Shown here piece by piece: positions 21,299 through 29,832 of a stretch of DNA of 64,000 nucleotides. The stretch spans positions 1 to 64,000 of the forward strand of contig NZ_JAHLOD010000010.1 in assembly GCF_018917145.1 (NCBI RefSeq), read 5' to 3'. The position numbers were made by a program, and so were the translations under genes. How positions within the stretch are numbered: position 1 is the first letter of the stretch; each line of letters opens with the position of its first letter. This DNA is from Clostridium bornimense. GTDB lineage: Bacteria; Bacillota; Clostridia; Clostridiales; Clostridiaceae. The notes beneath the pieces are model-generated. The model was not told the DNA's origin. It worked only from the letters and a program-made list of their open reading frames with translations, and did no database searches.

Positions 21299-21760
21299 AT
21301 GAATAAAGTTGTTTTAATAGGAAGACTAACTAAAGATCCTGAGTTGAGATTTACACCAGGAACTGGAATGGCAGTAGCTACCTTTACAGTTGCAGTTGAT
21401 AGAAGAATGCCTAATAAAGATGGTGTACGTGAAGCTGACTTTATTCCAATAGTAGTTTGGGGTAAACAAGGTGAAAATGTTGCTAATTATATGAGCAAAG
21501 GAAGACTTATCGGCGTTAGTGGCAGAATTCAAACTAGAAACTATGAAGGCAAAGATGGAATCAGAAGATATGTTACTGAAGTTGTAGCTGATGAAGTACA
21601 ATTCCTTGAAAGAGGAAATGGTGCTGAAGGTGGTTTCAATGGAGGAAACAGAGGTTCTAATAACGGAGAATCTTATAATTCATCAAATTTAGGTTCAGAT
21701 CAAAGTTATGATAACGGATGGGCTGATCCAATAGATGATGATGATGAAATACCGTTCTAA
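21299..21760 (+). CDS. ssb: Single-stranded DNA-binding protein
   Basis: SSB coats single-stranded DNA and recruits repair and replication proteins. The 153 residues have an N-terminal OB fold ([36 protein letters not shown]), a Gly/Asn/Ser-rich linker from about residue 108 and the acidic tip DDDDEIPF that binds partners. AAGGTGG precedes the ATG. The rpsF-ssb-rpsR order is conserved in Firmicutes. Confidence 0.98.
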   Translation: MNKVVLIGRLTKDPELRFTPGTGMAVATFTVAVDRRMPNKDGVREADFIPIVVWGKQGENVANYMSKGRLIGVSGRIQTRNYEGKDGIRRYVTEVVADEVQFLERGNGAEGGFNGGNRGSNNGESYNSSNLGSDQSYDNGWADPIDDDDEIPF

Positions 21761-21784
21761 TATTTAGGTAAAGGAGGGAAAGAC

Positions 21785-22036
21785 ATGAGCGAAAAGAAAG
21801 AATACAAAAAGAACATGAGAGGCAGAAGAGCAAGAAAGAAAGTTTGCGCATTCTGTTCTGAAAAGAGCGAAGCTATTGATTACAAAGATATTAACAAATT
21901 AAGAAAGTTCGTTACTGAAAGGGGTAAGATTTTACCAAGAAGAATCAGTGGAACTTGCGCTAAGCACCAAAGAGAATTAACTGGTGCTGTTAAGAGATCA
22001 AGAAACATAGCTTTATTACCATTTACAACTGAGTAA
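21785..22036 (+). CDS. rpsR: 30S ribosomal protein S18
   Basis: The 83-residue protein shows [34 protein letters not shown] and [16 protein letters not shown], the S18 signature, with a Cys-rich, possibly zinc-binding N-terminal motif found in some S18 forms. AAAGGAGGG precedes the ATG. It is the last gene of the operon and its product partners with S6. Confidence 0.98.
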   Translation: MSEKKEYKKNMRGRRARKKVCAFCSEKSEAIDYKDINKLRKFVTERGKILPRRISGTCAKHQRELTGAVKRSRNIALLPFTTE

Positions 22037-22043
22037 AAAATGT

Positions 22044-22072
22044 AAGCCCATAGCTTTGCTATGGGCTATTTT
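22044..22072 (+). terminator. Terminator after rpsR
   Basis: AGCCCATAGC (22045-22054) and GCTATGGGCT (22058-22067) form a perfect 10-bp stem with a TTT loop, followed by ATTTTA. Confidence 0.85.
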
Positions 22073-22217
22073 AATATTATAAAAAATAATATATAGAAGA
22101 TAATATATATGATAAGAACGCAGCTTTGAGTAGAGATAATATAATTTTTTATATAAGCTTAAGATTAAATAGTATATTGGTGATATAAAATTTCTTTATG
22201 AGAAGAAAGGATAAAAA

Positions 22218-24206
22218 ATGGAGAGTAAGTTTAAATTTTTAAAAAAGGCGAATCATATATATTTGATAATAATCCTTATATTAAGTTTCAACTTATTTAT
22301 GAAAGGAAGTCATGTTATTGCTATTCTTTCAGTTATAGTACTTGGAATTACTAATGTAATTAGCAGTATATTTATAAAGAAAAGAGAAACTCAGATAAAT
22401 GAAGTTATAGAAGACTTTAATATGAATTTAGATACAGTATATAAGAATACATTATTAAATATGCCGTTACCTATGATGATAGTTAGTAATAAAGGTACTA
22501 TTTTATGGGCAAATTCTAGTTGCTCTATAATAAATGAAAATAAGAAAATTTTATCTAGAAATATTAATACTGTTTTTAATGATATTAATACAACAAAACT
22601 ATTAAAGTCAGATAAGGATTATTATAAAGATGTCGAGATAAATAATAGTTTTTATGATTTATATACATCTAAGATAAAACATAATGTAAATAAAGATGAA
22701 GATGTAAATCTGTTCTATTTAGTTAATTCAGAAAAGCGTCATGAAATTGAAAAAAAATATAAAGAAGAAAGATATGTAGTAATAATTTTAGAAGTCGATA
22801 ATTTAGAAGAAGTATTAAGAGATATAGAAGAAGAAAGAAGACCTATTTTATTAGCAAATATAGAAAGAAAAATAATTGCATATGGTCAAAAAATGCATGG
22901 AATTACAAGAAAGTATACATCGAATAGATACATAATTATTGTAGAGAGAAAATATATAGAAGAAGAAATAGAAAATAAGTTTAATATCTTAGATGAAGTA
23001 AAAGAGATAAATGCTGGTGAAAGATTAGTAGTAACAATAAGTATGGGTGTAGGATTAAATGGTGAAAATCCTTTAGATAGTCAGGATAGTGCTATTTCAG
23101 CAATAGAATTGGCATTAGGACGTGGAGGAGACCAAGTAGTTGTAAAGAATAAAGATAAGTTTTTATTCTTCGGTGGAAAATCAAAAGAGGTAGAAAAGAG
23201 AACCAAGGTTAAGTCAAGAGTCATAGGTCATGCTATTAAAGATATTGTAAGATCTAGTGAAAATGTATTGATTTTGGGTCATAATAATCCTGATATAGAT
23301 TGTATTGGATCTGCTATAGGTTTAAATAGTGTAATTACAGCAATGGGCAAACAATGTAATATTGTATTAGATTCCTTAAATGCTAGTATAGAAGACATAG
23401 TTACAAAATATATAGAAGAAGAGAATAAGGAGAATGTTTTTGTAACTGGAGAGGATGCCTTAGATTATATAGGTGATAATACATTATTTATAATAGTAGA
23501 TACTAATAATAGAAAGTATGTTGCTAATAAAGAGCTTTTAAAAGGTAATTCTAATATGATTATAATAGATCACCATAGAAAATCGTTAGACAGTATAGAA
23601 GATGCTTCTTTATCTTATATAGAACCTTATGCATCGGCTACATCAGAATTAGTAACAGAAATAATACCATATATAAAAGAAGGGCATAAGTTATCATATA
23701 TGGAAGCAGAAGCATTATTAGCAGGAATAACGGTTGATACGAAGAATTTTACATTTAAAACTGGTGTTAAAACATTTGAAGCTGCTGCTTATTTAAAGAG
23801 ACTAGGAGCAGATACTGTAGAAATTAAAAAATTATTTTCATGTGATTTAGACCGAATGATAAAAAGATGTGATATTATTAAAAGTGCTAAGGTTAATAAT
23901 GGTATTGCCATAGCTAGATGTCCTAAAGAAGTAGAAGATAAATTATTAGCGGCGCAGGCAGCAGATGAATTATTAGATATAACAGGAATAGAGGCATCGT
24001 TTGTTTTAGTTAAGATAGGAAATAATGTCACTATTAGTGGTCGTTCATTAGGGCAGATTAATGTTCAACTTATATTAGAAGCTATGGGCGGCGGCGGGCA
24101 TTTAACGATGGCTGGTGCTACTGTAAATGATAGGACATTAGATGAAGCTCAATTAATGTTAGAAGAAGCTATAAATAAATATTTAAGAGAAGGTGAAGAA
24201 AAATGA
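22218..24206 (+). CDS. gdpP: Cyclic di-AMP phosphodiesterase GdpP
   Basis: GdpP degrades c-di-AMP, a messenger controlling potassium and cell-wall homeostasis. The 662 residues have two N-terminal transmembrane helices (about 12-55), a PAS domain, a degenerate GGDEF domain, and DHH/DHHA1 domains with [12 protein letters not shown] and DHHRK, then [12 protein letters not shown] near the end. GAAAGGA precedes the ATG. The stop overlaps the rplI start (ATGA), so the gdpP-rplI-lonC-dnaB genes are translationally linked. Confidence 0.97.
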   Translation: MESKFKFLKKANHIYLIIILILSFNLFMKGSHVIAILSVIVLGITNVISSIFIKKRETQINEVIEDFNMNLDTVYKNTLLNMPLPMMIVSNKGTILWANSSCSIINENKKILSRNINTVFNDINTTKLLKSDKDYYKDVEINNSFYDLYTSKIKHNVNKDEDVNLFYLVNSEKRHEIEKKYKEERYVVIILEVDNLEEVLRDIEEERRPILLANIERKIIAYGQKMHGITRKYTSNRYIIIVERKYIEEEIENKFNILDEVKEINAGERLVVTISMGVGLNGENPLDSQDSAISAIELALGRGGDQVVVKNKDKFLFFGGKSKEVEKRTKVKSRVIGHAIKDIVRSSENVLILGHNNPDIDCIGSAIGLNSVITAMGKQCNIVLDSLNASIEDIVTKYIEEENKENVFVTGEDALDYIGDNTLFIIVDTNNRKYVANKELLKGNSNMIIIDHHRKSLDSIEDASLSYIEPYASATSELVTEIIPYIKEGHKLSYMEAEALLAGITVDTKNFTFKTGVKTFEAAAYLKRLGADTVEIKKLFSCDLDRMIKRCDIIKSAKVNNGIAIARCPKEVEDKLLAAQAADELLDITGIEASFVLVKIGNNVTISGRSLGQINVQLILEAMGGGGHLTMAGATVNDRTLDEAQLMLEEAINKYLREGEEK

Positions 24207-24646
24207 AAGTTATTTTATTAAAAGATGTAAAAGGTTTGGGTAAAAAAGGAGATGTAGTTAATGCTTCAGACGGACATGCAAGAAATTTCTTATTTCCAAG
24301 AAAACTTGCTAAGGAAGCAACAGAAAGTAATCTTCATGTTTTAAATAATCAAAAAGACAAAGCTATGAGAGAAAAACAAGCTGAGATAGAAGCAGCTCAA
24401 GGATTAGCTAGTAAGCTTAGAGGAAAAGAAATTAAAATTGTTACTAAGGCAGGAGAAGGTGGAAGATTATTTGGTGCTATAACATCAAAAGATATTGCCG
24501 AGGAAATAGAGAAGAATTTTGATATAAAAGTAGATAAGAAAAAGGTAGTTGCAGATACAATAAAACACCTTGGAAGTTATGATATAGAAGTAAAATTATA
24601 TGCAGAGATTTCTACTAAGATGAAGGTAGTTGTGTGTGAGGAGTAG
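24203..24646 (+). CDS. rplI: 50S ribosomal protein L9
   Basis: L9 binds 23S rRNA and has two globular ends joined by a long helix. The 147 residues start [17 protein letters not shown] with [15 protein letters not shown], the family signature, and have a C-terminal domain with [12 protein letters not shown]. It overlaps gdpP by 4 bp and is followed 9 nt later by lonC. Confidence 0.98.
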   Translation: MKVILLKDVKGLGKKGDVVNASDGHARNFLFPRKLAKEATESNLHVLNNQKDKAMREKQAEIEAAQGLASKLRGKEIKIVTKAGEGGRLFGAITSKDIAEEIEKNFDIKVDKKKVVADTIKHLGSYDIEVKLYAEISTKMKVVVCEE

Positions 24647-24655
24647 GAGGTAAAA

Positions 24656-26527
24656 GTGCAGAACTTAAATAAATTTTCTATTACACTAGATAGTCAAGTA
24701 AATATATTATTAGATACTTGTAAAAAAGTTTTAGATGGTGGAGTATTTAAAGGAAGAATAGTAAAACATAAGTTGCAGAAACATATAAGATCTAAGGATC
24801 CACTAGAAAAATTATATGCTATATTGATGATAATATCTGATGGAAGATATAGTAACGGTATACCAAGTGGTGAATCTGTATATGAAGCTTTAGATCAAGT
24901 AAATGTGTATATGGCTGAAGAAGTTGCTAGGAAATATGTTCAAAATCAAGTTGAGGTCGAAGTTGAAAATTTTCTAATGACTAAGCAAGACAAATACATG
25001 GATGATATAAGATTAAATATAATAAAGAAGAAAAAGGGACCTGAAAATACAGGTACTCTAAAAAAATATGAAAATCTTGAAAAGTTAAGCTCAAGAGAAC
25101 TAACAGAAAACTTAATGGTACACTTAAGACCGCATAGTTTTAGTGAAATAATAGGTCAAGAGAGAGCTATAAAATCGTTAATTTCAAAAATTGCTTCACC
25201 ATATCCTCAACATATTATACTTTATGGACCTCCAGGGGTAGGAAAAACTTCTGCTGCGAGACTTGCATTAGAAGAAGCAAAAAAATTAGAATATACACCT
25301 TATGATGAGGATTCTAAGTTTGTAGAAGTTGATGGAACAACTTTAAGATGGGATCCAAGAGAAATAACTAATCCACTTTTAGGATCTGTTCATGATCCTA
25401 TATATCAAGGTAGTAAAAGAGATTTGGCTGAGACAGGTATACCTGAACCAAAGCCAGGATTAGTAACAGAAGCTCATGGTGGAATACTTTTTATAGATGA
25501 AATTGGAGAATTAGATTCTACATTACAAAATAAACTATTAAAAGTTTTAGAAGATAAAAAAGTAGAATTTTCATCAGCTTATTATGATCCAGATGATGAA
25601 ACAGTGCCTAAATATATAAAATATCTATTTGATAATGGTGCTCCAGCAGATTTTGTTTTAATAGGAGCAACTACAAGAGAACCAAAAGATATAAATCCAG
25701 CGTTAAGATCTAGATGTACAGAAGTATATTTTGAGCCACTTGGAGCAAAAGATATTGTAAATATTGTTGAAGGTGCTAGCAAAAAGTTAGGTGTAACTTT
25801 AGAAGATGGTGTAGCAGAAGAAATTTCAAAATATACTGTAGAGGGTAGAAAAGCTATTAATATACTTTCTGATGTATATTCTAGTGTAGTATATAAAAAT
25901 AAAGGAATTAAAGACGATTTAGAAATAACATTAAAAGATATAGAAGAGGTAATATCTATAAATAGATTAACACCTTATGATCATGTAGATGACTTAAATG
26001 AAGGCGAAATAGGAAAAGTTTATGGTCTTGGAGTAGCTGGTTATATGGGTTCTACTATAGAAATAGAAGCTGTTACATTTAAGGCTACTGAAAGAGGAAA
26101 AGGAAAAGTAAGATTTAATGAAACTGCTGGATCAATGGCTAAGGATTCAGTATTTAATGCGACATCTGTTATAAGAAAAGTTTGTGGTGTGGATTTAAGT
26201 GATTATGATGTTCATGTAAATGTTGTTGGTGGAGGAAATATTGATGGACCTTCAGCAGGAGCAGCAATAACATTAGCTATAATATCAGCACTAACAAAAA
26301 AAGAAATTAGAGGCGATGTAGCAATAACAGGTGAAATTTCGCTAAGAGGTAAGGTTAAGCCTGTTGGTGGAGTATTTGAAAAAATTTATGGTGCTAGACG
26401 TAGAGGAATAAAGAAAGTATTAATACCTAAAGATAATATTAAAGATGTTCCATATCAATTAAGTGATATAGAAGTAGTAGCAGTAGATACAATAGAAGAT
26501 GTTATTAAAGAAGCATTAAAGCACTAG
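24656..26527 (+). CDS. lonC: Lon-family ATP-dependent protease of spore-formers (LonC type)
   Basis: This 623-residue protein has an AAA+ module with Walker A GPPGVGKTS near residue 190 and Walker B GGILFIDEIGELD, and a C-terminal Lon protease domain with the catalytic Ser in DGPSAGAA and Lys in RGKVKPVGGVFEK. It lacks the LonA N-terminal substrate domain. The clostridial spore_lon_C group lies between rplI and dnaB, as here. The start is GTG after AGGAGG. Substrates are unknown; a sporulation link is from the family distribution. Confidence 0.9.
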   Translation: MQNLNKFSITLDSQVNILLDTCKKVLDGGVFKGRIVKHKLQKHIRSKDPLEKLYAILMIISDGRYSNGIPSGESVYEALDQVNVYMAEEVARKYVQNQVEVEVENFLMTKQDKYMDDIRLNIIKKKKGPENTGTLKKYENLEKLSSRELTENLMVHLRPHSFSEIIGQERAIKSLISKIASPYPQHIILYGPPGVGKTSAARLALEEAKKLEYTPYDEDSKFVEVDGTTLRWDPREITNPLLGSVHDPIYQGSKRDLAETGIPEPKPGLVTEAHGGILFIDEIGELDSTLQNKLLKVLEDKKVEFSSAYYDPDDETVPKYIKYLFDNGAPADFVLIGATTREPKDINPALRSRCTEVYFEPLGAKDIVNIVEGASKKLGVTLEDGVAEEISKYTVEGRKAINILSDVYSSVVYKNKGIKDDLEITLKDIEEVISINRLTPYDHVDDLNEGEIGKVYGLGVAGYMGSTIEIEAVTFKATERGKGKVRFNETAGSMAKDSVFNATSVIRKVCGVDLSDYDVHVNVVGGGNIDGPSAGAAITLAIISALTKKEIRGDVAITGEISLRGKVKPVGGVFEKIYGARRRGIKKVLIPKDNIKDVPYQLSDIEVVAVDTIEDVIKEALKH

Positions 26528-26537
26528 GGGTGATAAG

Positions 26538-27869
26538 ATGGAAGAAACAGTTAGAGTTCTCCCACAAAATATAGATGCAGAGATGTCTGTATTAGGTGCT
26601 ATGATGGATGATAAAGCAGTTATAGCAGAAGCAGGAGAAGAATTATCTGCAGAAGACTTCTATAAAGAAGCTCATAAAATAATTTTTTCAGCAATCATGG
26701 AATTATTTATGAAAGATATTCCTGTTGATGAAATAACTTTAATTGAAAATCTAAGATCAGCCGGTAAGTTAGAAGCAGTAGGAGGAATATCTTATATTGC
26801 TTCTCTTACAAGTATGTTAGCTACAACAATGAATGTAGATTCATATATAAAGATTGTAAAAGATAAAGCTGTACTTAGAAGACTTATTAGATCTGCTAAT
26901 GAAATAATTGAAGAAAGTTATACAAAGCAGAATGAAGTAGATGAAGTTATGGATAGAGCTGAAAAGAAAATTTTTGATATATCCGAAAATAAAGTTAAAA
27001 GTGACTTTGAAAGAGTATCGTCAGTTTTATCTAGGAGTATTGAGCAATTAGAACAAGTTTTTAATAATAAGAGTGATGTTACTGGTGTAGAAACACCATT
27101 TATAGATCTAAACGCAAAAACATCAGGATTTCAAAAAGGAGATATGGTACTTATAGCAGCAAGACCATCTATGGGTAAGACAACTTTTGCATTAAACCTT
27201 GCTCAACATGCTGCTCTTAGATGTGGAAAAAGTGTAGTAATATTTTCTTTAGAAATGTCAAAAGAGCAGCTAGTTCAAAAACTTCTTTGTGCAGAAGCAA
27301 ATATAAGTATGGTATCTTTTAGAAATGGTGATTTAAAAGATTCTGATTGGGATAATATAGTTAGATCAGCAGGACCTCTTGGTGCATCTAAGATTTTTAT
27401 TGATGATACACCAGGGGTTACTGTTATGGAGATGAGATCTAAGTGTAGAAGAATTAAGTTAGAACATGGTATAGATATGATTCTAATAGATTACCTTCAA
27501 CTTATGAGTGGTAGTGGAAGTGAAAGTAGACAACAAGAAGTATCTGAAATTTCACGTTCTATAAAAGCCTTAGCAAAGGAAATGGAATGTCCTGTTATAG
27601 CATTATCACAGTTATCTCGTGCTCCAGAACAAAGAGCAGATCATAGACCTATGTTATCGGATCTTAGAGAATCTGGATCTATAGAGCAGGATGCAGACGT
27701 TGTTATGTTCCTTTATAGAGATGAATATTATAACAAAGAATCAGATGAAAAAAATATAGCAGAATGTATAATTGCAAAACAGAGAAACGGTCCAACAGGG
27801 ACAGTTAAGATGATGTTCCTTGGGGAATATTCTAAATTTACTAATGCAGATTTAAATAGAGAATTATAA
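26538..27869 (+). CDS. dnaB: Replicative DNA helicase DnaB-type (DnaC in Bacillus naming)
   Basis: This hexameric helicase unwinds DNA at the fork. The 443 residues have the N-terminal helical domain (LPQNIDAEMSVLGAMM), the RecA-like motor with Walker A ARPSMGKTT near residue 210, IFSLEMSKEQL, and LIDYLQLM. AGGGGTGA precedes the ATG. It ends the gdpP-rplI-lonC-dnaB unit and is followed by a cluster of DnaA boxes. Confidence 0.98.
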   Translation: MEETVRVLPQNIDAEMSVLGAMMDDKAVIAEAGEELSAEDFYKEAHKIIFSAIMELFMKDIPVDEITLIENLRSAGKLEAVGGISYIASLTSMLATTMNVDSYIKIVKDKAVLRRLIRSANEIIEESYTKQNEVDEVMDRAEKKIFDISENKVKSDFERVSSVLSRSIEQLEQVFNNKSDVTGVETPFIDLNAKTSGFQKGDMVLIAARPSMGKTTFALNLAQHAALRCGKSVVIFSLEMSKEQLVQKLLCAEANISMVSFRNGDLKDSDWDNIVRSAGPLGASKIFIDDTPGVTVMEMRSKCRRIKLEHGIDMILIDYLQLMSGSGSESRQQEVSEISRSIKALAKEMECPVIALSQLSRAPEQRADHRPMLSDLRESGSIEQDADVVMFLYRDEYYNKESDEKNIAECIIAKQRNGPTGTVKMMFLGEYSKFTNADLNREL

Positions 27870-27871
27870 AA

Positions 27872-27970
27872 AGTTATCCACAGGAGAAAATATAAAAATG
27901 ACCTGTGGATAACTTTATAAAATTTTTTAAGCAATCAAATTGTGGATAACTTTTTTTATATTGTGGATAT
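27872..27970. promoter_or_regulatory. DnaA-box cluster downstream of dnaB
   Basis: Perfect DnaA boxes occur at 27874-27882 (+), 27904-27912 (-) and 27941-27949 (-), with a one-mismatch box at 27962-27970 (-). The first two form a 14-bp perfect inverted repeat (AAGTTATCCACAGG / CCTGTGGATAACTT) that might also act as the dnaB terminator. The cluster lies 18 kb from oriC and immediately upstream of the thioesterase gene. Confidence 0.85.
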
Positions 27971-27990
27971 CTTTAAGAGAGGTGATATAC

Positions 27991-28722
27991 ATGGGAAGTA
28001 CATTTGAAAGAAATCATAAAGTTGCATATGGAGAAACTAGTAAGAACGGAGAAGTTTTTGTTAGTGAAATTGTAAACTATATGGTAGAAACATCTATTAA
28101 TCATGGAGAAAGTTTAGGAATAGGTGTTGATTATCAAAAAAATAAAGGGGAAGCATGGATATTATATAGATGGGATATAACATTTAATGAGATGCCTAGA
28201 TTTTATGAAGATTTAAAGGTTACAACTGAATGTATGGGTACCAATAAATTTTATGCTTATAGAAAATTTAATATATACAGAAATGAACAATGCTTAATAG
28301 ATGCTAAAAGTCAGTGGGTATATTTAGACTTTAATAAAAGAAAAGTGAAGAGAATTACAGAAAAAGATATTGAAAAGTTTGATGTTAAAGGAAAGGAAAC
28401 TTTATCTTTTGACAAGTTATTAAAAGAAAAAGAAGAGATAACATCAAGATTATTTACAGTAAGATATAGAGATATAGATATGAATGAACATGTTAATAAT
28501 ACTAAATATGTTTGTTGGGCAATAGAGTCTATTGATCATGAATTTCTTATCAATCATAAAATAAAAAATTTAAAAGTAATATATAAAAAAGAAACTACAT
28601 ATAAAGATGTTGTAACATCTAAGGTATATTATACAGAAGAAGATAATGTTTTATTACATAAAATATATTCTAGTGAAGGAGTAGAATTAGCAGTTTTACA
28701 AAGTACATGGGATGTACGTTAA
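27991..28722 (+). CDS. Acyl-ACP thioesterase (FatA/TE family)
   Basis: This enzyme releases fatty acids from acyl carrier protein. The 243 residues form two hot-dog domains; the first contains ETSINHGESLGIG and the second RDIDMNEHVNNTKYV near residue 160, which matches the Asp-Asn-His region of bacterial acyl-ACP thioesterases. The start at 27991 follows AGAGGTGA; a frame from 27940 would begin inside a DnaA box. It may be read under the influence of the DnaA boxes directly upstream. Confidence 0.85.
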   Translation: MGSTFERNHKVAYGETSKNGEVFVSEIVNYMVETSINHGESLGIGVDYQKNKGEAWILYRWDITFNEMPRFYEDLKVTTECMGTNKFYAYRKFNIYRNEQCLIDAKSQWVYLDFNKRKVKRITEKDIEKFDVKGKETLSFDKLLKEKEEITSRLFTVRYRDIDMNEHVNNTKYVCWAIESIDHEFLINHKIKNLKVIYKKETTYKDVVTSKVYYTEEDNVLLHKIYSSEGVELAVLQSTWDVR

Positions 28723-28735
28723 AATTGTGAAATGG

Positions 28736-28768
28736 AAAATAAGCTGTCACTGCGTGACAGCTTATTTT
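28736..28768. terminator. Bidirectional terminator between the thioesterase gene and nrdB
   Basis: AAAATAAGCTGTCAC and GTGACAGCTTATTTT form a perfect 15-bp stem around TGC, with T runs beyond. It serves both convergent genes. Confidence 0.93.
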
Positions 28769-28772
28769 TTAT

Positions 28773-29807
28773 TTATAAATCATCAACTAAAACAGCTGCT
28801 TTTGCATATGCTGTAGATTTTGCTTCAAAGAAATCTGTTTTTACAGAATTAGCATTAGATAGATGGTCTACCCATGGTGCTGGATTTGTTTCTATATTAT
28901 ATACTGGATCAAGACCAATTCCTTTTAATCTCAAGTCGCCAAGATATTTAATATATTGATCTATTAACTTTTCATTAATTCCTTGAATATTATTTCCTAT
29001 AACATATTTTCCCCATTCTATTTCATTTTCAACACCTGTTTTAAGCATTTCAACTAATTCATTTTTTAAATCTTCATCAAAAAGCTCAGGTTCTTCTATC
29101 TTTAGCTCATTTATTATGTTTCTAAATAGCCATAAGTGTGTATTTTCATCTCTATTTATATAACGGATTTCTTGAGATGAACCAGACATTTTTCCATTAC
29201 GTTCAAGGTTATAGAAGAACATAAATCCAGAATAAAAATAGATTCCTTCTAATATATAATTAGCCATGATAGTTCTAATTAAATTTTTATGAGTTGGTTC
29301 ATCTAAGAATCTATTATATTGATCACCGATAAACTTATTTCTATTTAATAGTATAGGGTCATCTTTCCATTGGTATAAAATTTCGTTTCTTTTTTCAGGC
29401 GAACAAATAGTATCTAACATATAAGAATAACTTTGAGAATGAATAGCTTCTTGGTAAGCTTGTATAGTTAAGCATAAATTTACTTCAGAAGCAGTTATAT
29501 AGTTACTTATGTTTCCTAAGTTTGCTGTTTGAATACTATCTAAGAAGATTAAAAAAGATAGTATTTTATCATATGCAGTTCTTTCGCTATCTGAAAGAGT
29601 TTGATATTGTTTTAAGTCAGCAGCTAAATTGATTTCTTCTGGAATCCAGAAATTATTCATCGCTTGTCTATACCAGTCTGATACCCAAGTATATTTCATA
29701 TTATTAAAATCGTTCAAGTTTGTTGTGTTACCGTTAATCATTCTTTTTTTTGCAGTTTCTGTATCGCCTTGTTCATTAAATAAAGGTCTTCTGTTTAATG
29801 TTGACAT
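28773..29807 (-). CDS. nrdB: Ribonucleotide reductase beta subunit (class I)
   Basis: NrdB houses the diiron-tyrosyl radical that starts ribonucleotide reduction. The 344 residues have metal ligands in LDSIQTANL, QEAIHSQSYSYML and RDENTHLWLF; the tyrosine in EAIHSQSY aligns with the radical Tyr of the E. coli enzyme. The start is set at 29807, after GAGGAGAG; the longer frame to 29861 would overlap the end of nrdA. It follows nrdA by 25 nt. The class needs oxygen, so it would serve under oxygen exposure in an anaerobe. Confidence 0.95.
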   Translation of the reverse strand: MSTLNRRPLFNEQGDTETAKKRMINGNTTNLNDFNNMKYTWVSDWYRQAMNNFWIPEEINLAADLKQYQTLSDSERTAYDKILSFLIFLDSIQTANLGNISNYITASEVNLCLTIQAYQEAIHSQSYSYMLDTICSPEKRNEILYQWKDDPILLNRNKFIGDQYNRFLDEPTHKNLIRTIMANYILEGIYFYSGFMFFYNLERNGKMSGSSQEIRYINRDENTHLWLFRNIINELKIEEPELFDEDLKNELVEMLKTGVENEIEWGKYVIGNNIQGINEKLIDQYIKYLGDLRLKGIGLDPVYNIETNPAPWVDHLSNANSVKTDFFEAKSTAYAKAAVLVDDL

Positions 29808-29832
29808 AATAACATCTCTCCTCATATTAATT

